7,148 nucleotides of DNA from an uncultured Candidatus Melainabacteria bacterium (GCA_946622835.1 CAMOQI010000039.1:1-7148); one strand, 5' to 3'; shown: positions 1 through 5,945, numbered from the stretch's first letter. Translations and numbers: made by a program. The notes: generated by a model from the letters alone, not told the origin.

Positions 1-22
1 AACCATTTTTAGAATTTTTCAT
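1..22 (-). CDS. Probable start of a fourth prepilin-like gene (partial)
   Basis: An ATG at 22-20 opens a frame reading M-K-N-S-K-N-G followed by a codon beginning with T, where the window ends. A short basic leader ending in Gly, with a next codon that could be Phe (TTT or TTC), is what a class III prepilin leader looks like, and the three complete genes upstream on this strand start the same way. The ATG lies 14 nt after the stop of the 678-aa gene, so it would be the next operon member. Against this, no clear Shine-Dalgarno sequence precedes it and only seven codons are visible. The assignment rests on position and leader pattern. Confidence 0.4.
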
Positions 23-36
23 GTTTTAAATCGTTT

Positions 37-2073
37 TTACCATCTTTTAACGATTGCTCCCGACTTTCCGGCCTGAGCTTTGCCATCATCATCAACCCCG
101 ACAGCATCAACCCAATAGCCGTCACCGGTGGCATTATTAGTTGTTGTCCATATATAGTCATTACAAGAATACTTACCATCCGTGCCTTTCCACAGGTCTA
201 ATTTATACTTGCGGGTTTCATGCGGTTTAGATTTTATCTCCGTGTTACCATTCATCAATGCTATGTCTTGATAATCTGCGCCGCAAGTTGCCTGAGTCCT
301 GACGGCGGTACCTGCGCCGCCTTCGCCAAAGTGCATCAGAAGGTCACGCAATGTTTGATTTGCGCTGCTGATTATAAATTTAATAATCGATTCGAGTTTG
401 GTTTTTTCTCCGGCTCTTGCACCGGCTTCGACGGTCTCACCAACGCGCCATTTACCTGTAGTTGTAGTCTGCAATGTTGTAGCATCATAATACGGGTTAA
501 TCTCGATCTCCCAAAGGTACATATTTTCGCCTGCGGCACCGCCTTTTGCCGGTTTTACTAAGTCTTTTGGCCACGAAGTATTACTACAGTCAGCTTGTGT
601 TGTACCATTTGGGAAACAAAGCTTTGTATCTTCACCGGGTTTTCCGGCTTTGCCGCCTTTGCCGGGGACCATATCAATACCTTCAGGAATCTCTTTGAGA
701 ATCATTGTTTTTAACTCACCGGCTTTTCCGCCAACCCCATAAGGCAAGTACTGAGATTGAGTAATATCGGTTTGTACAAATTTTAAATTGGTATAATCAT
801 ACCATTGCGCATTACTTTTATTAATTCTACCTTTATAACCAGACGCATTATGCTTATCAGAATAAGCATAGGAACTATTCAAATCAACTTTTCCATCTTG
901 ACCCTCTAAATACATATCCCCTTCTAAACAGTATTTTGAATAATTAGTAGTGACTTTGGGATATCTTTCATATGGTATACCATATTCTGCCCCTTGCCCA
1001 CCATGAATAGACAACAAATTCACAGGACTACCATAACTATCATAAAAAGAAAAATATACCCCATTCCCATTTGCTGCTCTCTTAAAGTTATCATTATAAC
1101 GACCGATTTCTTGAGGTTTAACCTCATAAACATTCCCTGTCGTATGAGAAGAATAATTAATAGGTTTCTCAATATCAGATAATTTAAAATAGGCATAACC
1201 ATCGGTTCCTTTACCCGCTTTATCGTTTTTACAATCAACTTTTTTCATATCATTAGCCAATGTTAAAGGACACTTATAATCATGATTCGATGTCTTTACA
1301 ATATATAGATTATTACAATTATCACAAATACTACTATCAATTTTGCAGGAAGTTGAATTAGTATATATGTCAGAACCCGGTGTTACCCCACCGCTGGCAC
1401 CGTCAGCCTGAGCAGCAGTCCAACCAATATTCTTATTGTATCTTCCGCCATAACAGTCTCTATTAGGAGCATCAGAAAGCGCATTCTGTGACACACCATA
1501 AACTACACATCGCTTACTGCTTTCATCATCCGTTTCCCCTTGAAAAGATTGCGTCGACCCATCACCTGATTGGCCAAATAATCTTATGTATACATTATTT
1601 ACCAATTCATTATAATCTTTTTCTTTCCCATTTGGGAAAATATCATCAGTATATGCAGGTTCGTTTGATGATTGACCGACAAGGTAACCTTCTTTAGGAG
1701 GGTTCAGCTTGTGCGTCTTAATTTGATAATCCGCATTCCTCACAGGGTCATAATCTGACTCTTTCAATTCTTTACCGCCGCCGCCGCCGCCAATCAATTG
1801 AACATAAAAGTATCTCGCCTTTTTAGGCCCGCGAAAAGAACACTTACCTCCCGCCGCAGGTTTATTGTCAATAATGGTTCTTTTCCCTTTCACAAGGGTT
1901 TCTCTAAGTATATTAGGATTGTACGGATCTCTGTAACAAGCGTATGTACCATGGTCAACTCTGCTTGGGGGTGCAAGATGGCGCCTTGTAATCATTGGCA
2001 TCAATGACGCAAGTATCAAAAAGAAAAATACCAGTATCAATATCAATTCTACAAATGAAAAACCTTTTCTCAT
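37..2073 (-). CDS. Giant prepilin-like protein with Gly-rich tail-fibre-like ectodomain (678 aa)
   Basis: This is probably an inner-membrane-anchored pseudopilin-like protein, third in a three- or four-gene operon. The leader MRKG is followed by FSFVELILILV, with Phe at +1 and Glu at +5 of the mature protein, then one hydrophobic helix (about residues 5-27) and basic residues (TRRH). A block shared with its two neighbours follows: HGTYACYRD (41-49), Cys78-Ser-Phe and six glycines (95-100). After an insertion of about 350 residues, which contains CDNC (250-253), comes the Gly-rich core GGKAGELKT (448-456) with MVPGKGG, and later GEGGAGTAV (about 583-591). The protein ends KSGAIVKRW. It has 14 cysteines, an even number, which fits an oxidised extracytoplasmic fold. 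The ATG at 2073 is chosen because AAAGGA lies 6 nt upstream; an in-frame TTG at 2088 is not needed. The function is unknown. The Gly-rich parts resemble phage tail-fibre Gly-rich domains, so adhesion is a reasonable but unproven idea. Confidence 0.88.
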   Translation of the reverse strand: MRKGFSFVELILILVFFFLILASLMPMITRRHLAPPSRVDHGTYACYRDPYNPNILRETLVKGKRTIIDNKPAAGGKCSFRGPKKARYFYVQLIGGGGGGKELKESDYDPVRNADYQIKTHKLNPPKEGYLVGQSSNEPAYTDDIFPNGKEKDYNELVNNVYIRLFGQSGDGSTQSFQGETDDESSKRCVVYGVSQNALSDAPNRDCYGGRYNKNIGWTAAQADGASGGVTPGSDIYTNSTSCKIDSSICDNCNNLYIVKTSNHDYKCPLTLANDMKKVDCKNDKAGKGTDGYAYFKLSDIEKPINYSSHTTGNVYEVKPQEIGRYNDNFKRAANGNGVYFSFYDSYGSPVNLLSIHGGQGAEYGIPYERYPKVTTNYSKYCLEGDMYLEGQDGKVDLNSSYAYSDKHNASGYKGRINKSNAQWYDYTNLKFVQTDITQSQYLPYGVGGKAGELKTMILKEIPEGIDMVPGKGGKAGKPGEDTKLCFPNGTTQADCSNTSWPKDLVKPAKGGAAGENMYLWEIEINPYYDATTLQTTTTGKWRVGETVEAGARAGEKTKLESIIKFIISSANQTLRDLLMHFGEGGAGTAVRTQATCGADYQDIALMNGNTEIKSKPHETRKYKLDLWKGTDGKYSCNDYIWTTTNNATGDGYWVDAVGVDDDGKAQAGKSGAIVKRW
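1774..1791. repeat. GGC/GCC triplet repeat encoding hexaglycine
   Basis: Six consecutive glycine codons (five GGC and one GGT on the minus strand) form a near-perfect triplet microsatellite in the 678-aa gene. It encodes the hexaglycine strand at residues 95-100. The equivalent glycines in the 422-aa gene use mixed codons, so the protein motif is conserved while the DNA repeat is local. Slippage here would change the number of glycines without shifting the frame. Confidence 0.8.
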
Positions 2074-2079
2074 TATATA

Positions 2080-2085
2080 TCCTTT
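2080..2085 (-). promoter_or_regulatory. Ribosome binding site deciding the start of the 678-aa gene
   Basis: AAAGGA on the minus strand lies 6 nt before the ATG at 2073. It overlaps the upstream in-frame TTG region (2088), so that TTG could not use this site. The result is a four-residue leader, MRKG, before the +1 Phe. Confidence 0.75.
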
Positions 2086-2092
2086 CAAATAA

Positions 2093-3361
2093 TTACCACG
2101 CTATAAATACCGCACCGGGCATACCGGGCTGATTTTTTGCACCGCCATCGCCCATAGATACATCGGTGTCACCCATAAACAACACCTGAGTTGTAACATC
2201 TTTAAGCGAGGCGTTTTTCAAATACTCACCGAACCCTGAGCCAATATAATCCTCCGTTGTATTACTCTTTGTCAAATCATATTTTAAATCTATTATGTAT
2301 TTAAATTTATCGGTTGCACGTATAACGGAATACGAATCAGTCGTACCATTTATCACCAAAATATCACTGTTATAAGACAGATTCTCCGTTAAACAATCAT
2401 TTAAGGCATCTTTGTCACCACTGTTAGATAACAAATATGAAGGACCGTTTTTACCACTCGGATAATAATATAATTTGTCACCTTTACTATCAAATACATA
2501 TTTTTTACCTGCACAATAAACCGATTTACATGCAGCATTATCATACATCCAAACCCCATCATCATCATCATCATCCACACTAACTAATGCCGGATACGTA
2601 ACACCATTATTGGTATCTTGCTTCCAAGCGTTATTATTTGTTGCATTATACGCATATTGTGCATACCTATAATAAAAATCGTGAATTTGCTCTTTTTGGT
2701 TATAATCTTTTATATTACTTTCTGTCGGGCACAATTTTGCCGTAAAAGCGGAAAATCCGACATCACATTTTGCATCATCAGCTTGAGAATTATTGATTTT
2801 TGACTTTTTAGTGGGATCATCAAGTATCTTTGCAAGAGGCACAACCTGACAGGAGCGAACATATTCTTTTTTTATCAGAGGGTTATCTGTTCCCTCCAAG
2901 CCGCCTTTGACAGACAAAAGTACTTCATCTGAATTATTTTTTACAACAGTATCCGAACCTTTATAATAAGGTTGCCCTGCCGCTCCGGGGTATATTTTTA
3001 AATCGTCTGCAATATTTGTTAAAAACATCGTTTCAAACTGACCAGCAGAACCGCCTTTGGTGCTGTTTCCTCCCCCACCGCCACCTACCGCAGACAGAAC
3101 ATAATATGTTGCGGTTTTAGCAGGGCGAAAAACGCAATGATCACCACTTACCGAGTTCTCCTGTGCTCCGAATTTGCTATGAAGATTGCCATCTGCATCA
3201 CGATAACACACATAGGTGCCGTGTGAGGCGTTATATACGGGCTTGGTATGTTTTTTGGTAAATATTTTCATTGATAGCCCGATAAAAACAGATAATATAA
3301 GCATTGATATCAATGCTTCAGCTATTGTAAACCCTGATTTTTTATTTATTATTCTTACCAT
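2093..3361 (-). CDS. Prepilin-like protein with Gly-rich tail-fibre-like ectodomain, compact member (422 aa)
   Basis: This is the second gene of the operon and the smallest complete family member. The leader MVRIINKKSG precedes FTIAEALISMLILS, with Phe +1 and Glu +5, then one membrane helix (about 11-34) and FTKKHTK. The shared block follows: HGTYVCYRD (47-55), Cys76-Val-Phe-Arg-Pro and GGGGGG (93-98). Unlike in its neighbours, the core GGSAGQFETM (103-112) with IYPGAAG (123-129) and LLSVKGG (148-153) comes directly after the glycines. The extra sequence (about 154-403) sits after the core and includes a six-Asp run (263-268). The protein ends GMPGAVFIAW. It has eight cysteines, an even number. 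The ATG at 3361 is preferred. It overlaps the stop of the upstream gene in the string ATGGTAA, implying translational coupling. A longer frame from TTG at 3403 would put 24 residues of odd composition before the mature start. The role is probably that of a minor pilin or surface filament subunit; partners and ligand are unknown. Confidence 0.87.
   Translation of the reverse strand: MVRIINKKSGFTIAEALISMLILSVFIGLSMKIFTKKHTKPVYNASHGTYVCYRDADGNLHSKFGAQENSVSGDHCVFRPAKTATYYVLSAVGGGGGGNSTKGGSAGQFETMFLTNIADDLKIYPGAAGQPYYKGSDTVVKNNSDEVLLSVKGGLEGTDNPLIKKEYVRSCQVVPLAKILDDPTKKSKINNSQADDAKCDVGFSAFTAKLCPTESNIKDYNQKEQIHDFYYRYAQYAYNATNNNAWKQDTNNGVTYPALVSVDDDDDDGVWMYDNAACKSVYCAGKKYVFDSKGDKLYYYPSGKNGPSYLLSNSGDKDALNDCLTENLSYNSDILVINGTTDSYSVIRATDKFKYIIDLKYDLTKSNTTEDYIGSGFGEYLKNASLKDVTTQVLFMGDTDVSMGDGGAKNQPGMPGAVFIAW
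2558..2575. repeat. ATC/GAT triplet repeat encoding hexa-aspartate
   Basis: Six identical GAT codons on the minus strand make a perfect triplet microsatellite within the 422-aa gene, encoding Asp263-Asp268 followed by Gly. The run contains a DxDxDG pattern of the type found in calcium-binding loops, but no flanking EF-hand or dockerin helix is evident. Copy-number change would alter the acidic run in frame. Confidence 0.75.
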
Positions 3362-5232
3362 GTTATTACTACCGCCCCTCCATGTCCGCCACCTGGCGTA
3401 CAAAAATAGTCATTTTCATATAATTCACGATTATTACTTACGCATGTATATTTACTACCACTTTTCTCACCTTTTTGACCGACATTTGTAACTTTTTCCA
3501 CATAGTCATTATAAACAAATTTGGTCTTCCACAATTCAAAGGCATTAGATTTGCCTGCTTTTCTAAATATAGTATATGCCCCATGCCCCCCTTGGCCTGC
3601 TGTTGAAGGGATTGTATTTTCACTATCCGGCACGGGATAAACAAATCCGGATTCTTTTGTTTTGAAATAATGACCGTAGTTTGACTCAGACGGATCTTTT
3701 AAATTATTAACAGTGTCATTATAAGCAATAACTTGCCCAGTTTCTGATAAATTAAACATACTGCCTACAATAAAATCCTTTGAAGTATCATTGTTTACCC
3801 TTGGGGCTTTTCCGCCAAGAGCCGTTAAAAGTGTTGTCCCGCAATTAGTACCTGCACTGTTTAGATAACATATGGTTGTAGAGTTGCCCACAGCTCCATT
3901 TTCAACAGGTTTCGGTGCTCCGGGAATAATTCTTACATTATTAGTAAATCTAGACACATATATCGTTTTAAATTCCCCGGGATTGCCCGCAGGCCCGTAG
4001 AAATTAACCCCTTTTGAACGAGTCTTTAAAACTGTCGCAAACCGACCCCACACAGTTAGGTTATATTCAGTTGGTGGAGCAGGTTTATCTTCTATACACC
4101 AATCGCATGCTTTACTTAACTGATTTTTTCCCACACCGCAGTCTTCAGAATCAGAATATTGGCATGTGAATTCTGTTCCACTATCTTTAAAGTTTTCCTC
4201 AGTCATAGTATATTTCTTAGGAGCATAGCCCCTATCCTTTTCAAAGGATGATACACTATCACACTTCCCACTCCCTCCATGCACACCGCGTCGTGCATCA
4301 GCGACGGTTGGATTCAGGGTATATATCACTCTGGATTGAAAACCTTCTCCCCCTTTTGACACCTTGCAACCATAATTTACATTACTAGAATTTTTAAGAC
4401 TAAATCCCGGTTCAGCGGCATTAAACTCTGTATGCTTAATAGTATCACCTTGAGATGCGGTTATATTACTACCACTCATTAACAGTCGTCCCCCTGGTTT
4501 CGGGTCTCGACCTGGATAGACACTAAGCAAAAAACACTTAGTAGTTGCCGTATGATATTTATCTACGTATTCATCCCCCTCATACGTTTTAAAATCTACT
4601 TTTCTAAAGTCAGGTAGACTTTCCTTCTCACATCCGGGAACCGCGAGACGGGTGTGGGTATGATAACCGCCACCCCATGCATTACCCGAGCCAAAATCAC
4701 CACCACTGGATGCCAATATTACTTTCAAAGGAATCGATAAATTATTCTTTATTATGTCCGGTAAATTATCAAATGTTTGCCCTATGATATCAACCTTATT
4801 ATCTTTAGTTTCCAACACATCAAACCCTTTAAACTGGGTGAAATCGATGGTATAATCCCGCCAGTCCGAGGGCAAATCATTCATCATACCGGCACCCGGG
4901 CTTCCGCCCCCTACCGCATTAACCGTGAAAAACATCGCCCCGCGCTTGGGTGTAAAACTACAATATTCATCCTTTGTACGTTCCTTTTTACTTACAATCT
5001 CACCCCTTGCATTCCTTATCCGCTCAATCAATACATCTTTACCGTTTTCTTTATCCCAGAAACACTCAAATGTACCATGGTCAGGGTTCGCAGCCTCTTT
5101 CTTTACTCGCTTTACCATTACCGGCGTCATCGATATAATCACTATCGACAATACCAACATAACAACAAGCATCTCCGCTACCGAAAATGCCCCACGCAAT
5201 TTTCCTAATATCTTAAATCTTTCCAAATCCAT
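3355..5232 (-). CDS. Giant prepilin-like protein with Gly-rich tail-fibre-like ectodomain (625 aa)
   Basis: This is the first gene of the operon. The leader MDLERFKILGKLRGA precedes FSVAEMLVVMLVLSIVI. Glu falls at +5 only if cleavage is after Ala15, since Gly14 is one residue too early. This is an atypical -1 residue. One membrane helix (about 16-39) and basic residues (KRVKK) follow. The shared block is HGTFECFWD (52-60), Cys91-Ser-Phe-Thr-Pro and GGGSPG (108-113). An insertion of about 300 residues carries a histidine-containing Gly-rich patch (about 177-195) and CDWC (376-379). The Gly-rich core is GPAGNPGEFKT (413-423) with IIPGAP (435-440) and ALGGKAP (471-477); GQGGHGAYTI comes later, and the protein ends GGGHGGAVVITW. 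It has 14 cysteines, an even number. GAGG directly abuts the ATG at 5232, so TTG at 5226 (codon 3) may be the real start, with better spacing. A pilus-like surface role is inferred from the signal and fold pattern only. Confidence 0.87.
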   Translation of the reverse strand: MDLERFKILGKLRGAFSVAEMLVVMLVLSIVIISMTPVMVKRVKKEAANPDHGTFECFWDKENGKDVLIERIRNARGEIVSKKERTKDEYCSFTPKRGAMFFTVNAVGGGSPGAGMMNDLPSDWRDYTIDFTQFKGFDVLETKDNKVDIIGQTFDNLPDIIKNNLSIPLKVILASSGGDFGSGNAWGGGYHTHTRLAVPGCEKESLPDFRKVDFKTYEGDEYVDKYHTATTKCFLLSVYPGRDPKPGGRLLMSGSNITASQGDTIKHTEFNAAEPGFSLKNSSNVNYGCKVSKGGEGFQSRVIYTLNPTVADARRGVHGGSGKCDSVSSFEKDRGYAPKKYTMTEENFKDSGTEFTCQYSDSEDCGVGKNQLSKACDWCIEDKPAPPTEYNLTVWGRFATVLKTRSKGVNFYGPAGNPGEFKTIYVSRFTNNVRIIPGAPKPVENGAVGNSTTICYLNSAGTNCGTTLLTALGGKAPRVNNDTSKDFIVGSMFNLSETGQVIAYNDTVNNLKDPSESNYGHYFKTKESGFVYPVPDSENTIPSTAGQGGHGAYTIFRKAGKSNAFELWKTKFVYNDYVEKVTNVGQKGEKSGSKYTCVSNNRELYENDYFCTPGGGHGGAVVITW

Positions 5233-5258
5233 CCTCGCTATTTTTTTATATATTTTCC

Positions 5259-5287
5259 ATTATAATATATTTTCTATATTTTGTACA
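5259..5287 (-). promoter_or_regulatory. Possible second promoter of the prepilin-like operon
   Basis: TGTACA (5287-5282) and a perfect TATAAT (5264-5259) are separated by 17 bp. The -35 matches TTGACA at four of six positions. It would start transcription near 5252, about 20 nt before the ATG. The region is very AT-rich, so a chance -10 is possible. Confidence 0.35.
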
Positions 5288-5305
5288 CTCCTATTACCAC
5301 CTTTT

Positions 5306-5334
5306 ATTATAATATTGTTACAAAAACATGTCAT
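5306..5334 (-). promoter_or_regulatory. Main predicted promoter of the prepilin-like operon
   Basis: ATGACA (5334-5329, five of six matches to TTGACA) and TATAAT (5311-5306, perfect) are separated by exactly 17 bp, a textbook sigma70-family arrangement. Transcription would begin near 5299 and leave a leader of about 67 nt before the first ATG. The spacer contains TTTTGTAACAA, whose complement also occurs beside the isocitrate dehydrogenase promoter region, so this promoter could be under operator control. Confidence 0.6.
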
Positions 5335-5344
5335 ACGAGTTTTC

Positions 5345-5364
5345 TGCCGAATTTATGCTCGGCA
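5345..5364. repeat. Inverted repeat upstream of the operon promoter
   Basis: TGCCGA (5345-5350) and TCGGCA (5359-5364) form a perfect 6-bp inverted repeat around 8 nt. It is GC-rich within an AT-rich region and lies about 10 bp upstream of the predicted -35 of the prepilin-like operon, where an activator or repressor could bind. It is not followed by a T tract on either strand, so it is unlikely to be an intrinsic terminator. Confidence 0.4.
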
Positions 5365-5390
5365 TAACTTTAATCAAAATAGGCGCAAAA

Positions 5391-5416
5391 CAAAATAAAA
5401 AAGCCGCTTTCGCGGC
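5391..5416 (-). terminator. Intrinsic terminator of the 58-aa gene
   Basis: On the minus strand GCCGC-GAAA-GCGGC makes a perfect 5-bp GC stem closed by a GNRA-type GAAA loop, followed immediately by TTTTTTATTTT. This is a typical rho-independent terminator. It lies about 120 nt after the stop of the 58-aa gene and upstream of the prepilin-like operon promoter, so it separates the two transcription units. Confidence 0.85.
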
Positions 5417-5538
5417 ATTTATTCCTTTATTCCTCTTTTCCTTAAGTTTCCTGTTCCTTATTTCCTTTTATCTTTGCTTTCCTTGAGGCTCTTCTTTTTA
5501 AAATCCGCCCCGAACCTTTTCCTTTTATTTCCAACAAC
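5417..5538 (-). other. Purine-rich 3' untranslated tail of the 58-aa gene
   Basis: This stretch between the 58-aa gene's stop and the terminator is strongly purine-biased on the minus strand, with many AGGAA/AAGGAA repeats. The frame of the 58-aa gene stays open for 26 codons after its TAA (5538-5461), encoding a very lysine- and arginine-rich peptide, then meets another TAA. No start codon with a proper ribosome binding site was found here. Together with the terminator, the 306 nt between the 58-aa gene and the first prepilin-like gene (5233-5538) hold this tail, an inverted repeat and promoter elements, and no further gene that I can see. Confidence 0.5.
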
Positions 5539-5715
5539 TTACGCGATAAAATTCGTTCCGTAACGATTCGCGCCGTGGAAAAATGATTGTTTCATCATCT
5601 CCACCAATGTCTTTTTAACTATCTTTTTATCAGACATATCAACCTCTTTCAAAGCCTTTGATGTGTCTTTATATGCACTTGTTACCGCATCAGAAAATAA
5701 CAGCATTGTAGCCAT
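5539..5715 (-). CDS. Small protein of unknown function (58 aa)
   Basis: The ATG at 5715 is preceded by AGAGGA with 7 nt spacing, an in-frame TAG lies just upstream, and the frame ends in TAA at 5539. The protein begins MATMLLFSDAV and ends RYGTNFIA. It contains a charged, probably helical middle (about residues 14-45: YKDTSKALKEVDMSDKKIVK and onward) and has no cysteine, no signal peptide and no long hydrophobic segment, so it is most likely cytoplasmic. I do not recognise the family. It appears to be monocistronic, with its own terminator downstream and a divergent AT-rich region upstream shared with the isocitrate dehydrogenase gene. The strong ribosome binding site and dedicated terminator are the best evidence that it is real. 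Confidence 0.72.
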   Translation of the reverse strand: MATMLLFSDAVTSAYKDTSKALKEVDMSDKKIVKKTLVEMMKQSFFHGANRYGTNFIA

Positions 5716-5722
5716 AATCTAA

Positions 5723-5728
5723 TCCTCT
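5723..5728 (-). promoter_or_regulatory. Ribosome binding site of the 58-aa gene
   Basis: AGAGGA on the minus strand is placed 7 nt before the ATG at 5715. This optimal spacing supports the first ATG over the second one at codon 4. Confidence 0.7.
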
Positions 5729-5802
5729 CTCAATGTTTAAATCTTATTTAAAACCTTTTGTTTAACTCTTACATATATATAAAAAATTTAGGTAAAAAAT
5801 TA

Positions 5803-5830
5803 TTGACTTTTTATATTCAATTTATATAAA
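5803..5830 (+). promoter_or_regulatory. Possible upstream promoter toward isocitrate dehydrogenase
   Basis: TTGACT (5803-5808, five of six matches) and TATAAA (5825-5830) are 16 bp apart on the plus strand. It would give a leader of about 130 nt before the isocitrate dehydrogenase gene. The -10 lies within a perfect 14-bp palindrome (5819-5832), and TTTTGTTACAAAA follows directly. The 253-nt intergenic region (5716-5968) is very AT-rich, and I could not choose a convincing promoter for the minus-strand 58-aa gene within it. Confidence 0.4.
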
Positions 5831-5843
5831 TTTTGTTACAAAA
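5831..5843. promoter_or_regulatory. Near-perfect palindrome, candidate operator
   Basis: TTTTGTTACAAAA is a 6+1+6 inverted repeat. Its inner 11 bp, TTGTTACAAAA, recur exactly at 5315-5325 inside the spacer of the predicted prepilin-operon promoter. Such placement would suit a regulator that acts at both promoters. The base composition is AT-rich, so coincidence cannot be excluded. Confidence 0.35.
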
Positions 5844-5939
5844 CTTAATATTAAAAAGAAAAAATTAAAGTTTAACAAGGATTATACCGTAATAAAAAAC
5901 ATAATTTCCCCTATAATTTTTGTCCCTCCGATTTTATTG

Positions 5940-5945
5940 TATAAT
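5940..5945 (+). promoter_or_regulatory. Likely -10 box of the isocitrate dehydrogenase gene
   Basis: A perfect TATAAT lies 23 nt before the ATG at 5969. It would start transcription near 5952 and give a very short leader that still includes the GGAGG ribosome binding site. The hexamer 17 bp upstream (TTTTTG) is a poor -35, so this promoter may be weak or activator-dependent. Confidence 0.45.

Noticed and set aside
2074..2088. Longer N-terminus of the 678-aa protein from TTG at 2088
   Set aside because: The TTG overlaps the Shine-Dalgarno sequence that serves the ATG at 2073, and no separate site lies upstream of it.
3362..3403. Longer N-terminus of the 422-aa protein from TTG at 3403
   Set aside because: It would overlap the upstream gene by 49 nt and place Trp/Arg-rich residues ahead of a complete prepilin leader; ATG at 3361 gives a normal leader.
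37..5232. Prophage tail-fibre genes
   Set aside because: The Gly-rich domains are tail-fibre-like, but each protein starts with a prepilin signal and there are no phage structural, lysis or integrase genes in the window.
5345..5364. Second intrinsic terminator at the TGCCGA/TCGGCA inverted repeat
   Set aside because: The stem is only 6 bp with an 8-nt loop and no T tract follows on either strand, so it is listed only as an inverted repeat.
4777..5398. Two open frames on the plus strand (4777-5208 and 4925-5398)
   Set aside because: They lie antisense to the 625-aa gene, lack ribosome binding sites, and their translations are low-complexity and His/Ile-rich with no recognisable domain.
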